Under the pieces are notes generated by a model. The model was given only the letters and a program-made list of their open reading frames with translations, searched no databases and was not told where the DNA came from. From an uncultured Roseobacter sp. (GTDB lineage: Bacteria; Pseudomonadota; Alphaproteobacteria; Rhodobacterales; Rhodobacteraceae): a stretch of DNA of 64,000 nucleotides. The stretch is from the NCBI RefSeq assembly GCF_947491795.1, contig NZ_CANLKW010000001.1:248001-312000 (forward strand), in the 5' to 3' direction. Below, piece by piece: positions 18,975 to 26,171 of this stretch (the stretch's first letter is position 1; every line of letters starts with the position of its first letter). The translations under genes and the position numbers were made by a program.

Positions 18975-19772
18975 CTATCGAAAGGGATCTTCCGGCTGGA
19001 GCAACCGTTGATGAAACGGAGGCAGGCTCTCAAAGCTGCAAAAACCGGCCGTTCTGGCAACGAGCATCACCTCCGGCCAGTCCACGCCGATATGCTCGTA
19101 CACCAGGCGGGTCATCCGGTTGCTGGCAGAGTTCTCCCGCACAGTCCGGGCAACATAGCCTACCCAGAAATTATTCTGAAAAGAGGTCACCCGCGTCAGA
19201 TAGTTAAAAGAGCCGGTCATCCCGTTGCGCCGCGTCACGATAGATCCGACACCATCTTCGAGACGCAGAACAAAGCCGCGGAATTCGCGCGCGCGCGCAC
19301 TGGCCGGAATGCCCTGCATTGCGAGCGCCATTTTCGGCTCATACCCCCGCAGATAGGTATCGTTTCCAATGCGTTGCACAAAAGTCAGACCGCTGACAAA
19401 CTCATCAGTCTTTACAAAACTCCGCCGGGAAAAGCGGTAAAATCCGTCGGGAAAGTTATCATCCGGTACGTGCCGGACAGCTTCACCCATGAATTCCTGC
19501 AGCCAGTGGCCCGCCGCCGTTGCGCCACTGGCAGAAATTTCTCCGACAGGTTCCAGCAACACGCGTGCGTCAACTCCGAAAAAATCACAAATGCGGGAAA
19601 GTACATCCGGGCGCGGAAAGCTCTCGCCGCTGAGGTACCTGTTGAATTGCGTCCGGTTGATACCCAGTTCCCGCGACAGCGCTGATATTGAAGGATACTC
19701 TGCCGCAAGTACGCGCAGATTTGCTCCAAACATGTTTCGAAGCTGAGCCGGACTTCTGGGTGTTGCAGACAT
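18975..19772 (-). CDS. XRE-family transcriptional regulator
   Basis: A 265-residue cytoplasmic regulator. The N-terminal lambda-repressor-type helix-turn-helix (about 10-65) contains Ser-Arg-Glu-Leu-Gly-Ile-Asn-Arg-Thr-Gln-Phe-Asn-Arg-Tyr-Leu-Ser-Gly. The larger C-terminal domain (about 85-265) is not a peptidase and probably senses a ligand. AAGGA lies six bases before ATG 19772. Inverted repeats built on GTTTCGC/GCGAAAC lie 27-85 bases upstream of the start and suggest autoregulation. It is about 100 bases upstream of, and on the same strand as, the Rieske oxygenase gene. Confidence 0.85.
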   Translation of the reverse strand: MSATPRSPAQLRNMFGANLRVLAAEYPSISALSRELGINRTQFNRYLSGESFPRPDVLSRICDFFGVDARVLLEPVGEISASGATAAGHWLQEFMGEAVRHVPDDNFPDGFYRFSRRSFVKTDEFVSGLTFVQRIGNDTYLRGYEPKMALAMQGIPASARAREFRGFVLRLEDGVGSIVTRRNGMTGSFNYLTRVTSFQNNFWVGYVARTVRENSASNRMTRLVYEHIGVDWPEVMLVARTAGFCSFESLPPFHQRLLQPEDPFR

Positions 19773-19788
19773 AGTCGTCCTTCGGGTC

Positions 19789-19857
19789 GTTTCACTATGC
19801 GAAACATACGGTCGGAAAATTCGAACCATTTAACATGTTGACGCTGTTTCGCGTCAA
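19789..19857. promoter_or_regulatory. Inverted repeats upstream of the XRE regulator gene
   Basis: GTTTC at 19789-19793 faces GAAAC at 19801-19805. GCGAAAC at 19799-19805 is repeated inverted as GTTTCGC at 19846-19852. Around the latter, TTGACGC at 19838-19844 and GCGTCAA at 19851-19857 form a perfect 7-base inverted repeat with a 6-base centre. Two related sites about 47 bases apart, just upstream of a regulator gene, fit autorepressor operators. Binding is inferred only. Confidence 0.45.
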
Positions 19858-19943
19858 TATCTGTTCGTAACTGTGTCAACAGTAATCCAGCACGACACAA
19901 ATTCCAAGCGTACGGTGCTGTTTTAATGATGGGCCAGAGCGTT

Positions 19944-19964
19944 AACTTATTGCTACCATAAGTT
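19944..19964. repeat. Perfect inverted repeat before the 113-aa gene
   Basis: AACTTAT at 19944-19950 and ATAAGTT at 19958-19964 are separated by seven bases, 31 bases before ATG 19995. The AT-rich site with no following T-run fits an operator or promoter element better than a terminator. Confidence 0.4.
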
Positions 19965-19994
19965 GGATAAAAAAATCATAGTAGGCGTCTTGAT

Positions 19995-20336
19995 ATGCTT
20001 GGGGTAGTACTTTGGAGCGATGCAGCGGACGGAAAAGCCGTCATCTGGTGTGAAGATCAGGGTGATCTGGCCTTCCTGAATTCGAAGGATCAGGTCTTGC
20101 AGGCGGAGCCGTTTTTCGACGCCGGGGACCTGGTACAGTTTGACATGGAAGTCCGGTCGTCTTTGCGCCGTGCGCACAATCCGCGTCTGGTCGTCGAAAA
20201 CGCAGGTGCCAGCTTGCCGAACGCTTTGCTCAATTCCTCATCCGCCAGGCGGACGCGGAGCACGGGGCGCGTCATTCCCTTTGTCAATCGCGAGGACGAG
20301 ACCGCGCGCAGCACGGCCGCTTGCCGGGCGGGCTGA
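19995..20336 (+). CDS. Conserved-type hypothetical protein
   Basis: A 113-residue protein whose first 75 residues look like a compact beta-barrel domain: Gly-Val-Val-Leu-Trp, then Lys-Ala-Val-Ile-Trp-Cys-Glu-Asp-Gln-Gly-Asp-Leu-Ala-Phe, then Gly-Asp-Leu-Val-Gln-Phe-Asp. The pattern recalls cold-shock/OB-type small proteins, in which a glycine-rich first strand is followed by a Lys-rich aromatic strand, but the RNP motifs are not present. The last 40 residues are polar and probably disordered. It stands alone, convergent with ilvH (20 bases between stops). The ribosome binding site is weak. No function is assigned. Confidence 0.6.
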   Translation: MLGVVLWSDAADGKAVIWCEDQGDLAFLNSKDQVLQAEPFFDAGDLVQFDMEVRSSLRRAHNPRLVVENAGASLPNALLNSSSARRTRSTGRVIPFVNREDETARSTAACRAG

Positions 20337-20356
20337 CCAGAGCTGCGCTTTTTAGT

Positions 20357-20917
20357 TTACTCGCCGCGTGACAGGGCCGCGACCCCGGTCCGGGCGACAT
20401 CCGTCAGGCCCAGCGGACGCATCAGATCAGCAAAGGCGTCGATTTTTTCAGGCGCGCCTGTAATCTCGAAAACGAAACTTTCCAGCGTGCTGTCCACGAC
20501 ATTGGCGCGGAAAATATCCGCCAGGCGCAGGGCTTCGACGCGTTTGTCACCTGTACCGGCCACTTTGAACATGGCCAGTTCGCGCTCGACGCTTGCGCCT
20601 TCGACCGTCAGGTCGTGCACGTCATGTACTGTGACGATCCGGCCCAGCTGCGCTTTAATCTGCTCGATCACCTGAGGCGTGCCGGAGGTCACAATCGTGA
20701 TCCGCGACAAATGCCCGGTGTGGTCCACCTCGGCGACTGTCAGACTGTCGATGTTGTAGCCACGGCCCGAGAAGAGGCCGATGACGCGGGCCAGAACGCC
20801 CGGTTCGTTTTCTACCAGCACGGCCAGAGTGTGCCGTTCAACCACATCCGAAAACGTGGGCCGCAGGTTGTAAGCGGAATGGCTGGTAGCGCCTTTTTTG
20901 ATTTTCAGTGCTGACAT
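20357..20917 (-). CDS. ilvH: Acetolactate synthase small (regulatory) subunit
   Basis: A 186-residue regulatory subunit of acetohydroxyacid synthase, which starts Val/Leu/Ile synthesis. The N-terminal ACT domain (about 28-100) has the typical Glu-Asn-Glu-Pro-Gly-Val-Leu-Ala-Arg-Val start and Gly-Tyr-Asn-Ile-Asp-Ser-Leu loop, which bind valine for feedback inhibition. The C-terminal domain (about 105-186) is also of ACT-like fold in known structures. It follows ilvB by 68 bases on the same strand and must be transcribed from the attenuated ilvB promoter unless an internal promoter exists. Confidence 0.96.
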   Translation of the reverse strand: MSALKIKKGATSHSAYNLRPTFSDVVERHTLAVLVENEPGVLARVIGLFSGRGYNIDSLTVAEVDHTGHLSRITIVTSGTPQVIEQIKAQLGRIVTVHDVHDLTVEGASVERELAMFKVAGTGDKRVEALRLADIFRANVVDSTLESFVFEITGAPEKIDAFADLMRPLGLTDVARTGVAALSRGE

Positions 20918-20985
20918 TTCTCTGGCCTTTCAATTGGGTAGGATGTGCGCCGGCACAGAAACAGGCCGGCGCGCTGATCCGGCGC

Positions 20986-22737
20986 TTACACCATCACCGC
21001 GCCATCGGCTTTGATCACGCCCTGAGTTTCCGCTTCACCCAGCAGCATCTCGTTGTGTGCTTTACCCGACGGGATCATCGGGAAACAGTTCTCGTGTTTC
21101 TCCACCAGGCAGTCAAAAATCACCGGGCCGTCGTGGTTGATCATCTCCATTATGGCATCATCAAGATCATCGGGATCGGAACAGATGATCCCCTTGGCAC
21201 CAAAAGCTTCAGCCAGTTTCACAAAATCGGGCAGGGCCTCGGACCAGCTTTGTGAGTAACGCTCGCCATGCAGCAGTTCCTGCCACTGGCGCACCATGCC
21301 CAGCCGCTCGTTGTTCAGAATAAACTGTTTGACGGGCAGGCGGTATTGTACGGCGGTGCCCATCTCCTGCATATTCATCAGCCATGAGGCCTCGCCCGCG
21401 ACGTTGATCACCAGCGCATCTTGGTGCGCCATCTGCACGCCGATCGATGCAGGGAACCCGTAGCCCATTGTGCCCAGACCGCCGGACGTCATCCAGCGGT
21501 TGGGATCCTCGAACCCCAGATACTGCGCCGCCCACATCTGGTGCTGACCCACTTCGGTACAGATATAGCGGTCGTGATCTTTGGTCAGGGCTTCAAGCCG
21601 GGACAGCGCATACTGCGGCTTGATCACTTTCCCCTTCTGAGTGAATTTGAGGCAGTCGACCTTTTTCCACTCCTCGATCTGTTTCCACCATTTCCCGACG
21701 GCTTCGGCATTGGTTTTACGGCCGCGCGACTTCCAGACCTTGAGGATGTCCTCAAGCACATGGCCCACGTCGCCGACAATGGGGATGTCCGTTTTGATCA
21801 CTTTGTTGATGGACGATGGGTCGATATCCACATGCGCCTTGATCGATTTCGGGCTGAACGCATCCAGGCGCCCGGTGATCCGGTCGTCAAAACGCGCACC
21901 AATGTTGATCAGCAGGTCACAGTCGTGCATGGCCATATTGGCCTCGTAAAGTCCGTGCATGCCCAGCATGCCGACCCATTTCTCACCAGAGGCCGGGTAA
22001 GCACCAAGACCCATCAGGGTCGAAGTGATCGGAAACCCTGTTGCTTTGACCAGTTCACGCAGAAGCTGACTGGCTGCAGGGCCCGAATTGATCACACCGC
22101 CGCCGGTGTAGAAAATCGGTTTTTTGGCTTTTTCGATGGCCGCCACCAGTTCGGTGATCTCTTCCATGTCGCCTTTCAGGCGCGGCTGGTAATGAGAAAC
22201 GGATGGTTTTGGTGGCTGGTACGTGCCCGTGGCAAACTGCACATCCTTTGGAATGTCTACCAGAACAGGACCGGGCCGGCCGCTGGTGCAGACATGAAAC
22301 GCCTCGTGGATGACACCGGACAGGGCATCGGTCTCTTTCACCAGCCAGTTATGTTTGGTGCAGGGGCGGGTGATGCCCACGGTGTCCGCCTCCTGAAAGG
22401 CATCCGAGCCGATCATAAAGGTCGGCACCTGGCCGGTCAGAACGATGATCGGAATGGAATCCATCAGCGCATCGGTCAGGCCGGTCACGGCATTGGTGGC
22501 CCCGGGACCGGAGGTGACCAGTACAACGCCGGGTTTGCCCGTTGCGCGTGCATATCCTTCGGCTGCGTGAACCGCGCCTTGTTCGTGGCGGACCAGAATG
22601 TGACGGATCGCGTTCTGCTGAAAGACCTCGTCATAAATCGGTAGCACAGCACCTCCGGGATAACCAAAGACCGTGTCCACGCCCTGATCGATGAGGGCCT
22701 GCACAATCATTTTCGCTCCGGACATCTGCCGTGTCAT
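20986..22737 (-). CDS. ilvB: Acetolactate synthase large (catalytic) subunit
   Basis: A 583-residue thiamine-diphosphate and FAD-dependent synthase making acetolactate or acetohydroxybutyrate from pyruvate. The N-terminal Phe-Gly-Tyr-Pro-Gly-Gly-Ala and the activating glutamate in His-Glu-Gln-Gly are present. The ThDP site reads Gly-Glu-Ala-Ser-Trp-Leu-Met-Asn in place of the textbook Gly-Asp-Gly form, a variant I associate with alphaproteobacteria. GGAG lies nine bases before ATG 22737. The gene is preceded by a full attenuator, so expression should rise when charged Leu/Val/Ile tRNAs are scarce, and ilvH follows. Confidence 0.97.
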   Translation of the reverse strand: MTRQMSGAKMIVQALIDQGVDTVFGYPGGAVLPIYDEVFQQNAIRHILVRHEQGAVHAAEGYARATGKPGVVLVTSGPGATNAVTGLTDALMDSIPIIVLTGQVPTFMIGSDAFQEADTVGITRPCTKHNWLVKETDALSGVIHEAFHVCTSGRPGPVLVDIPKDVQFATGTYQPPKPSVSHYQPRLKGDMEEITELVAAIEKAKKPIFYTGGGVINSGPAASQLLRELVKATGFPITSTLMGLGAYPASGEKWVGMLGMHGLYEANMAMHDCDLLINIGARFDDRITGRLDAFSPKSIKAHVDIDPSSINKVIKTDIPIVGDVGHVLEDILKVWKSRGRKTNAEAVGKWWKQIEEWKKVDCLKFTQKGKVIKPQYALSRLEALTKDHDRYICTEVGQHQMWAAQYLGFEDPNRWMTSGGLGTMGYGFPASIGVQMAHQDALVINVAGEASWLMNMQEMGTAVQYRLPVKQFILNNERLGMVRQWQELLHGERYSQSWSEALPDFVKLAEAFGAKGIICSDPDDLDDAIMEMINHDGPVIFDCLVEKHENCFPMIPSGKAHNEMLLGEAETQGVIKADGAVMV

Positions 22738-22787
22738 ATCTCTTCACTCCGTATCGGCCCGCCGGGGGCCTGTTGGCTGTTGCGCAT

Positions 22788-22814
22788 AAAAAAGCCCCCG
22801 ATCCTGGCGGGGGC
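22788..22814 (-). terminator. ilvB attenuator terminator
   Basis: Read on the minus strand, GCCCCCG pairs with CGGGGGC around a 7-base loop (22794-22814) and is followed by six Ts (22788-22793). It lies 51 bases before the ilvB ATG and after the leader peptide, the classic position of an attenuator. Confidence 0.9.
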
Positions 22815-22855
22815 GCATGGGTCAGACTATGGTCTGCCGTTACCGGCCCATGCGC
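22813..22855 (-). promoter_or_regulatory. ilvB antiterminator stem
   Basis: Minus-strand GCGCATGGG (22847-22855, inside the leader peptide codons) is complementary to CCCATGCGC (22813-22821). The second arm shares two bases with the first arm of the terminator, so the two structures compete. A small hairpin, CAGAC with GTCTG around CATA (22823-22836), sits between the arms. A ribosome stalled at the Val/Ile codons would leave the first arm free; one reaching the stop codon would cover it. Confidence 0.7.
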
Positions 22856-22887
22856 TTGTTTCCTACAATGACGACTAGTGCGTTCAT
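22840..22887 (-). CDS. ilvB leader peptide (attenuation peptide)
   Basis: A 15-codon open frame beginning Met-Asn-Ala-Leu-Val-Val-Ile-Val-Gly and ending in Arg before TAA. Five consecutive codons are Leu, Val, Val, Ile and Val, the products of the pathway it precedes. AAGGAG (22897-22902) lies nine bases before ATG 22887, and a consensus-like promoter lies immediately upstream. This arrangement, with a competing terminator downstream, is diagnostic of a branched-chain amino-acid attenuator. Confidence 0.88.
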   Translation of the reverse strand: MNALVVIVGNKRMGR

Positions 22888-22914
22888 GCCAGACGGCTCC
22901 TTCATGCTGCGGGG

Positions 22915-22943
22915 ACATTATGGTCGTGCGCAGGGGGCGTCAA
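22915..22943 (-). promoter_or_regulatory. ilvB promoter
   Basis: On the minus strand TTGACG (22938-22943) and TAATGT (22915-22920) are separated by exactly 17 bases, close to the vegetative sigma-70 consensus. Initiation would fall near 22908, leaving the leader ribosome binding site close to the 5' end of the transcript. Confidence 0.75.
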
Positions 22944-23060
22944 CACCCAAAGACAAAGAAAATATGTCTCCAGGAGGGAATTTTTGGTTATTTCCTTGCG
23001 TCAGGGCGGCCATCAGCGCAATGAACGTAAAATATCATGGCTCTGACAGGCGCTTTGGCC

Positions 23061-23777
23061 TTACTCCACACCGATTTCTTTGATATCGGTCCGGGCTGTG
23101 ACGATCAGCTGCTGCACTTCCTCGGCAAGGGTTTTGAATTCATGCGCAATGATTGTCAGACCCTTGCCCGCCTCGCCGGCGCGGGACGCTTCGACAGAAG
23201 CATTGATCGACATCGAGCGTACATAGCGTCCAATCCGGTCAAGCCGGTCCAGACTGGCTTCGAGGTTGCGCGCGGAGGTTGCCGCGATGGCGAGCTGACT
23301 GGCGCGCCCTTCTTCAATACCCTGCCAGAGTCCGTTTATGATGGCGGTGACGGCCTCAAAAAATTCGCCCTTGCCGTTCTGGATGTATCTGTTGAGCGCC
23401 TCTGCAGACACAGGTTCACCCGAGCAGGCCTGCTCGCATAGGGCCTGGGTTTTTTCTGCCATGGTGCTGATTGTCCGCCGCTCTGAACGACTCTGCGCGG
23501 ACTGGGCCGCGATCCACCCGCTGAGTTCATTCGGCAGATCGGTGAAAACGTCCTGCCCTTCTACCACCCGGGCGGTCTGCTGGATGGTTTCAGAGAGCCT
23601 GATCAGCTCCGCTTTCAGACCTTCGTCTTTCGTGCCGTATGTATTCAGCAGAGAAACGTCCAGCGACACGCGGATCACCTGGGCGCGCAGGGTTGCCACG
23701 CGGTCAATCGCATCCCGGTAAGGCAGGGTATCGAGAGTTGCGGCGTCGGGGACAGAGGTCATGCTGAGATCTTTCAT
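23061..23777 (-). CDS. Soluble methyl-accepting-chemotaxis-like protein
   Basis: A 238-residue protein with no membrane span. It is almost entirely helical. The C-terminal part (about 165-235) has a receptor signalling-tip pattern, Arg-Ser-Met-Ser-Ile-Asn-Ala-Ser-Val-Glu-Ala-Ser-Arg-Ala-Gly-Glu-Ala-Gly-Lys-Gly, followed by His-Glu-Phe-Lys-Thr-Leu-Ala-Glu-Glu. The rest is a long coiled coil without HAMP or a recognised sensor domain. It is much shorter than a normal MCP and could be a cytoplasmic signalling partner or a non-chemotaxis scaffold. It lies between ilvB and the LuxR-type regulator, without an obvious operon. Confidence 0.7.
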   Translation of the reverse strand: MKDLSMTSVPDAATLDTLPYRDAIDRVATLRAQVIRVSLDVSLLNTYGTKDEGLKAELIRLSETIQQTARVVEGQDVFTDLPNELSGWIAAQSAQSRSERRTISTMAEKTQALCEQACSGEPVSAEALNRYIQNGKGEFFEAVTAIINGLWQGIEEGRASQLAIAATSARNLEASLDRLDRIGRYVRSMSINASVEASRAGEAGKGLTIIAHEFKTLAEEVQQLIVTARTDIKEIGVE

Positions 23778-23841
23778 GCCGGCACATTGCGACGCTTTTC
23801 TTAAAAAGCCCTGAACCTAAATAAGGTGACGCAAAAAAAAC

Positions 23842-24492
23842 TCAGATACTGACGCCCGTCCCCTGCAGGACGCCGTGTTCCAGCGCGTAGCGGGTCAGCC
23901 CGGCGGTGCTGGAAATGCCAAGTTTTCGTTTGATGTTTTTGCGGTGCGTCTCGACTGTCCGCACAGAGATTTCCAGCGCGTTGGCGACTTCCTTGTTGGA
24001 CTTTCCCTGTGCCAGCTGCAGCAGAATTGTCTGTTCACGGCCTGTCAGAGCCTCGCGCGTGTCTCCTTCTTTGGGCTGCAGCGATCCGCTCGCCCCGGTG
24101 CACAGATAGCGCTCCCCGGCCATGACCGCATCGATTGCCTGTTTGATCTCGTCGGTGGGTACGTCCTTGAGAATATATCCCATGGCGCCGTGGCTCAGAG
24201 CCGAAGCGATGTATTCGGGGCTGTCGTGCATGGACAGGACAAGCACCCGCGTTCCCGGGCGTTGCTCCAGCAGAATTTCTGTGGCCGTCAGCCCGCCCAT
24301 GTCCGGCATGTTCAGATCCATCAGGATCACGTCCGGGCTGGTCTCGTTGACAGTGTCGATGGCGGTACGCGCCGAATTGCAGGTGCCCGCCACATGAATA
24401 TCGTCATAGCTTTCAAGGATGGACTGGATCCCTTCGGCGACCATCGGGTGATCGTCAACGATCAGGACGCGGATCGGAGCAGGGGAGGTCAT
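23842..24492 (-). CDS. NarL/FixJ-family response regulator
   Basis: A 216-residue two-component regulator. The receiver domain (about 6-122) has the acidic pocket Asp13-Asp14, phosphorylation site Asp59 in Leu-Met-Asp-Leu-Asn-Met-Pro, and Lys109 in Leu-Lys-Asp-Val-Pro. The LuxR-type helix-turn-helix (about 145-210) contains Leu-Thr-Gly-Arg-Glu and the Ser-Asn-Lys-Glu-Val-Ala recognition segment. It overlaps the kinase gene by four bases (ATGA type), so the pair is translated together. The likely target is the divergent TRAP transporter operon. Confidence 0.93.
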   Translation of the reverse strand: MTSPAPIRVLIVDDHPMVAEGIQSILESYDDIHVAGTCNSARTAIDTVNETSPDVILMDLNMPDMGGLTATEILLEQRPGTRVLVLSMHDSPEYIASALSHGAMGYILKDVPTDEIKQAIDAVMAGERYLCTGASGSLQPKEGDTREALTGREQTILLQLAQGKSNKEVANALEISVRTVETHRKNIKRKLGISSTAGLTRYALEHGVLQGTGVSI

Positions 24493-25925
24493 GCTGTTAC
24501 CTTTGTCGGAGTTGTGGTTTCGGAGGTTGGCGGAAGCAGGTGCGTGAGCGGTACGCTGACCTCAATCACTGTGCCAGGCCCGTTTCGCGGCGCATAGATC
24601 CGAAAGGTGCCTTCGAGCTGCTCGACCCGTTCCTGCATGTTTCGCAGTCCCAGTCCGCCGCTGACGGGGGTGCCCTTGTGCAGTGTCATGCCGCGTCCGT
24701 TATCTTCTATACGCAGCGTCGCGCCGTTCTTGTGTCCGCGCAGGTCAACGCGGACGAAACCGGCGCTGGCATGGCGTTCTACATTTGTCAGTGCTTCCTG
24801 GGCAATACGGTAAAGGGCGATTTTAGCCTCCGGATCGAGGCGGTTTCGGAACACGACAGTTTCGAACCCGGTTTTGATTCCCGTGCGTGCGCTGAACTCT
24901 TCTGTCAGTGTCTTGATCGCGGGGCCGAGGCCCAGATCATCCAGCACGCCGGGGCGCAGGTCGCGGCTGATGCGGCGCACTTCTGAAATGGCCTCGCCAA
25001 GGGTTTCAATGCCCTTGCCCAGCGGTTCAGCGGCCGTGGGATCGCCCCGGTCCAGTTTGCGCCGCGCGGTGTCGAGGGCATAGCGCACCCCGACCAGGAT
25101 CTGGCTGATCCCGTCATGCAGCTCGCGCGCCACCCGGCCGCGTTCTTCTTCCTGAGCATCCAGGACACGCTGCGTCAGCTTTTTCAGCTTTGCATCGGCA
25201 AGGCGGCGTTCGCGTATGTTGAGCACCATGCCTGTGAAGAACACCAGCAGCAGGGCTGCAAGTGCAATGGCCATGATATAGAGAAACGTCTGTTGTACGC
25301 GCGCCTCGACCTCCGCCCGGGCGGTGGCCACGGTTGCGAGGACGTCGTCAATGAAAACGCCGGTGCCCACCGCCCACCGCCAGCTGGGGAAGCTGGTGAC
25401 ATAAGTGATCATGCGGGCCTCTTCGCCGGTTGATGGTTTGGGCCACAGGTGGGTCAGATACCCATCGCCCTGGCGCGCAATGTCCAGCAGGCTGGCAACA
25501 ACGGGCGTTCCCTCACTGTCTGTCTCATCCAGCCAGTTCTGGTTGATGCGATCGGTCTGGCGCGGGCTCACGACGTTGTAGCCATCGTAATCATAGACAA
25601 AGAAGAACCCTTCCTCGCCGTAGATCATCGCCGACAGGATCTGCGCCACCTGATCACGCGCCTCCTGGTCGTCGGGTGCTGCATTGCCATAAATGAAATA
25701 GAACCCGTTGCGGGCCTGGGTCACGTAATTGCGCAGCTCGACCTTTTTCGCCTCGATCAGCTGTGCTTCCAGCGTTCTGATTTCGCGTTCCGCCAGGGCG
25801 CGGGACTGATAAGTTACCAGCACTGCAATCGCCGCCACAGCCGCGATCAGCGGCACCGTCGCGACGAGCGACAGTTTTTGCGCATAGCTGGGGCGCAGAA
25901 AGGCGGGCAGGCGGCTCATGATCAT
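24489..25925 (-). CDS. Cache-domain sensor histidine kinase (HPK7 type)
   Basis: A 478-residue membrane kinase. Membrane spans near 22-39 and 214-234 flank a periplasmic single Cache-like domain (about 45-205) containing Gly-Phe-Phe-Phe-Val-Tyr-Asp-Tyr-Asp-Gly, which in relatives binds small carboxylates. The HisKA_3 box has His270 in Ala-Arg-Glu-Leu-His-Asp-Gly, and the ATPase domain ends with Gly-Leu-Gly-Leu-Arg-Asn-Met near 437. Start codons ATG 25925 and ATG 25919 are both possible; no strong ribosome binding site is visible. The divergent TRAP transporter genes and the ligand-domain type suggest it senses the transported organic acid. Confidence 0.9.
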   Translation of the reverse strand: MIMSRLPAFLRPSYAQKLSLVATVPLIAAVAAIAVLVTYQSRALAEREIRTLEAQLIEAKKVELRNYVTQARNGFYFIYGNAAPDDQEARDQVAQILSAMIYGEEGFFFVYDYDGYNVVSPRQTDRINQNWLDETDSEGTPVVASLLDIARQGDGYLTHLWPKPSTGEEARMITYVTSFPSWRWAVGTGVFIDDVLATVATARAEVEARVQQTFLYIMAIALAALLLVFFTGMVLNIRERRLADAKLKKLTQRVLDAQEEERGRVARELHDGISQILVGVRYALDTARRKLDRGDPTAAEPLGKGIETLGEAISEVRRISRDLRPGVLDDLGLGPAIKTLTEEFSARTGIKTGFETVVFRNRLDPEAKIALYRIAQEALTNVERHASAGFVRVDLRGHKNGATLRIEDNGRGMTLHKGTPVSGGLGLRNMQERVEQLEGTFRIYAPRNGPGTVIEVSVPLTHLLPPTSETTTPTKVTA

Positions 25926-26056
25926 TCGTTACGGCGAATTGCGGGCGAATCAAAGACCCGGCGACCCGGACGCGGCCGGATGTTTGCGCAAACGGTGACC
26001 GGCATCGGGCGGATCTGGTCAAAAAACATGGCCAATTGCGAAAAAACCCGGTCTCT

Positions 26057-26090
26057 CTACGCAGTAGTAGGTATTTAAATCGTTAACGAT
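26057..26090. promoter_or_regulatory. Palindromes between the kinase gene and the TRAP operon
   Basis: CTAC at 26057-26060 and GTAG at 26064-26067 form a short inverted repeat around GCA. Twelve bases further on, ATCGTTAACGAT at 26079-26090 is a perfect 12-base palindrome. Both lie in the divergent spacer about 80-115 bases before the dctP start. LuxR-type response regulators bind short palindromes of this kind, so these are candidate operators for the adjacent regulator. Confidence 0.45.
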
Positions 26091-26171
26091 CTCTTTAGTG
26101 TGACGCACACTCGAAACGACCCGGGCGCGCTGTTTGCGCCACGGGCGTCATATCTGGGAGGAGTATCTCAT

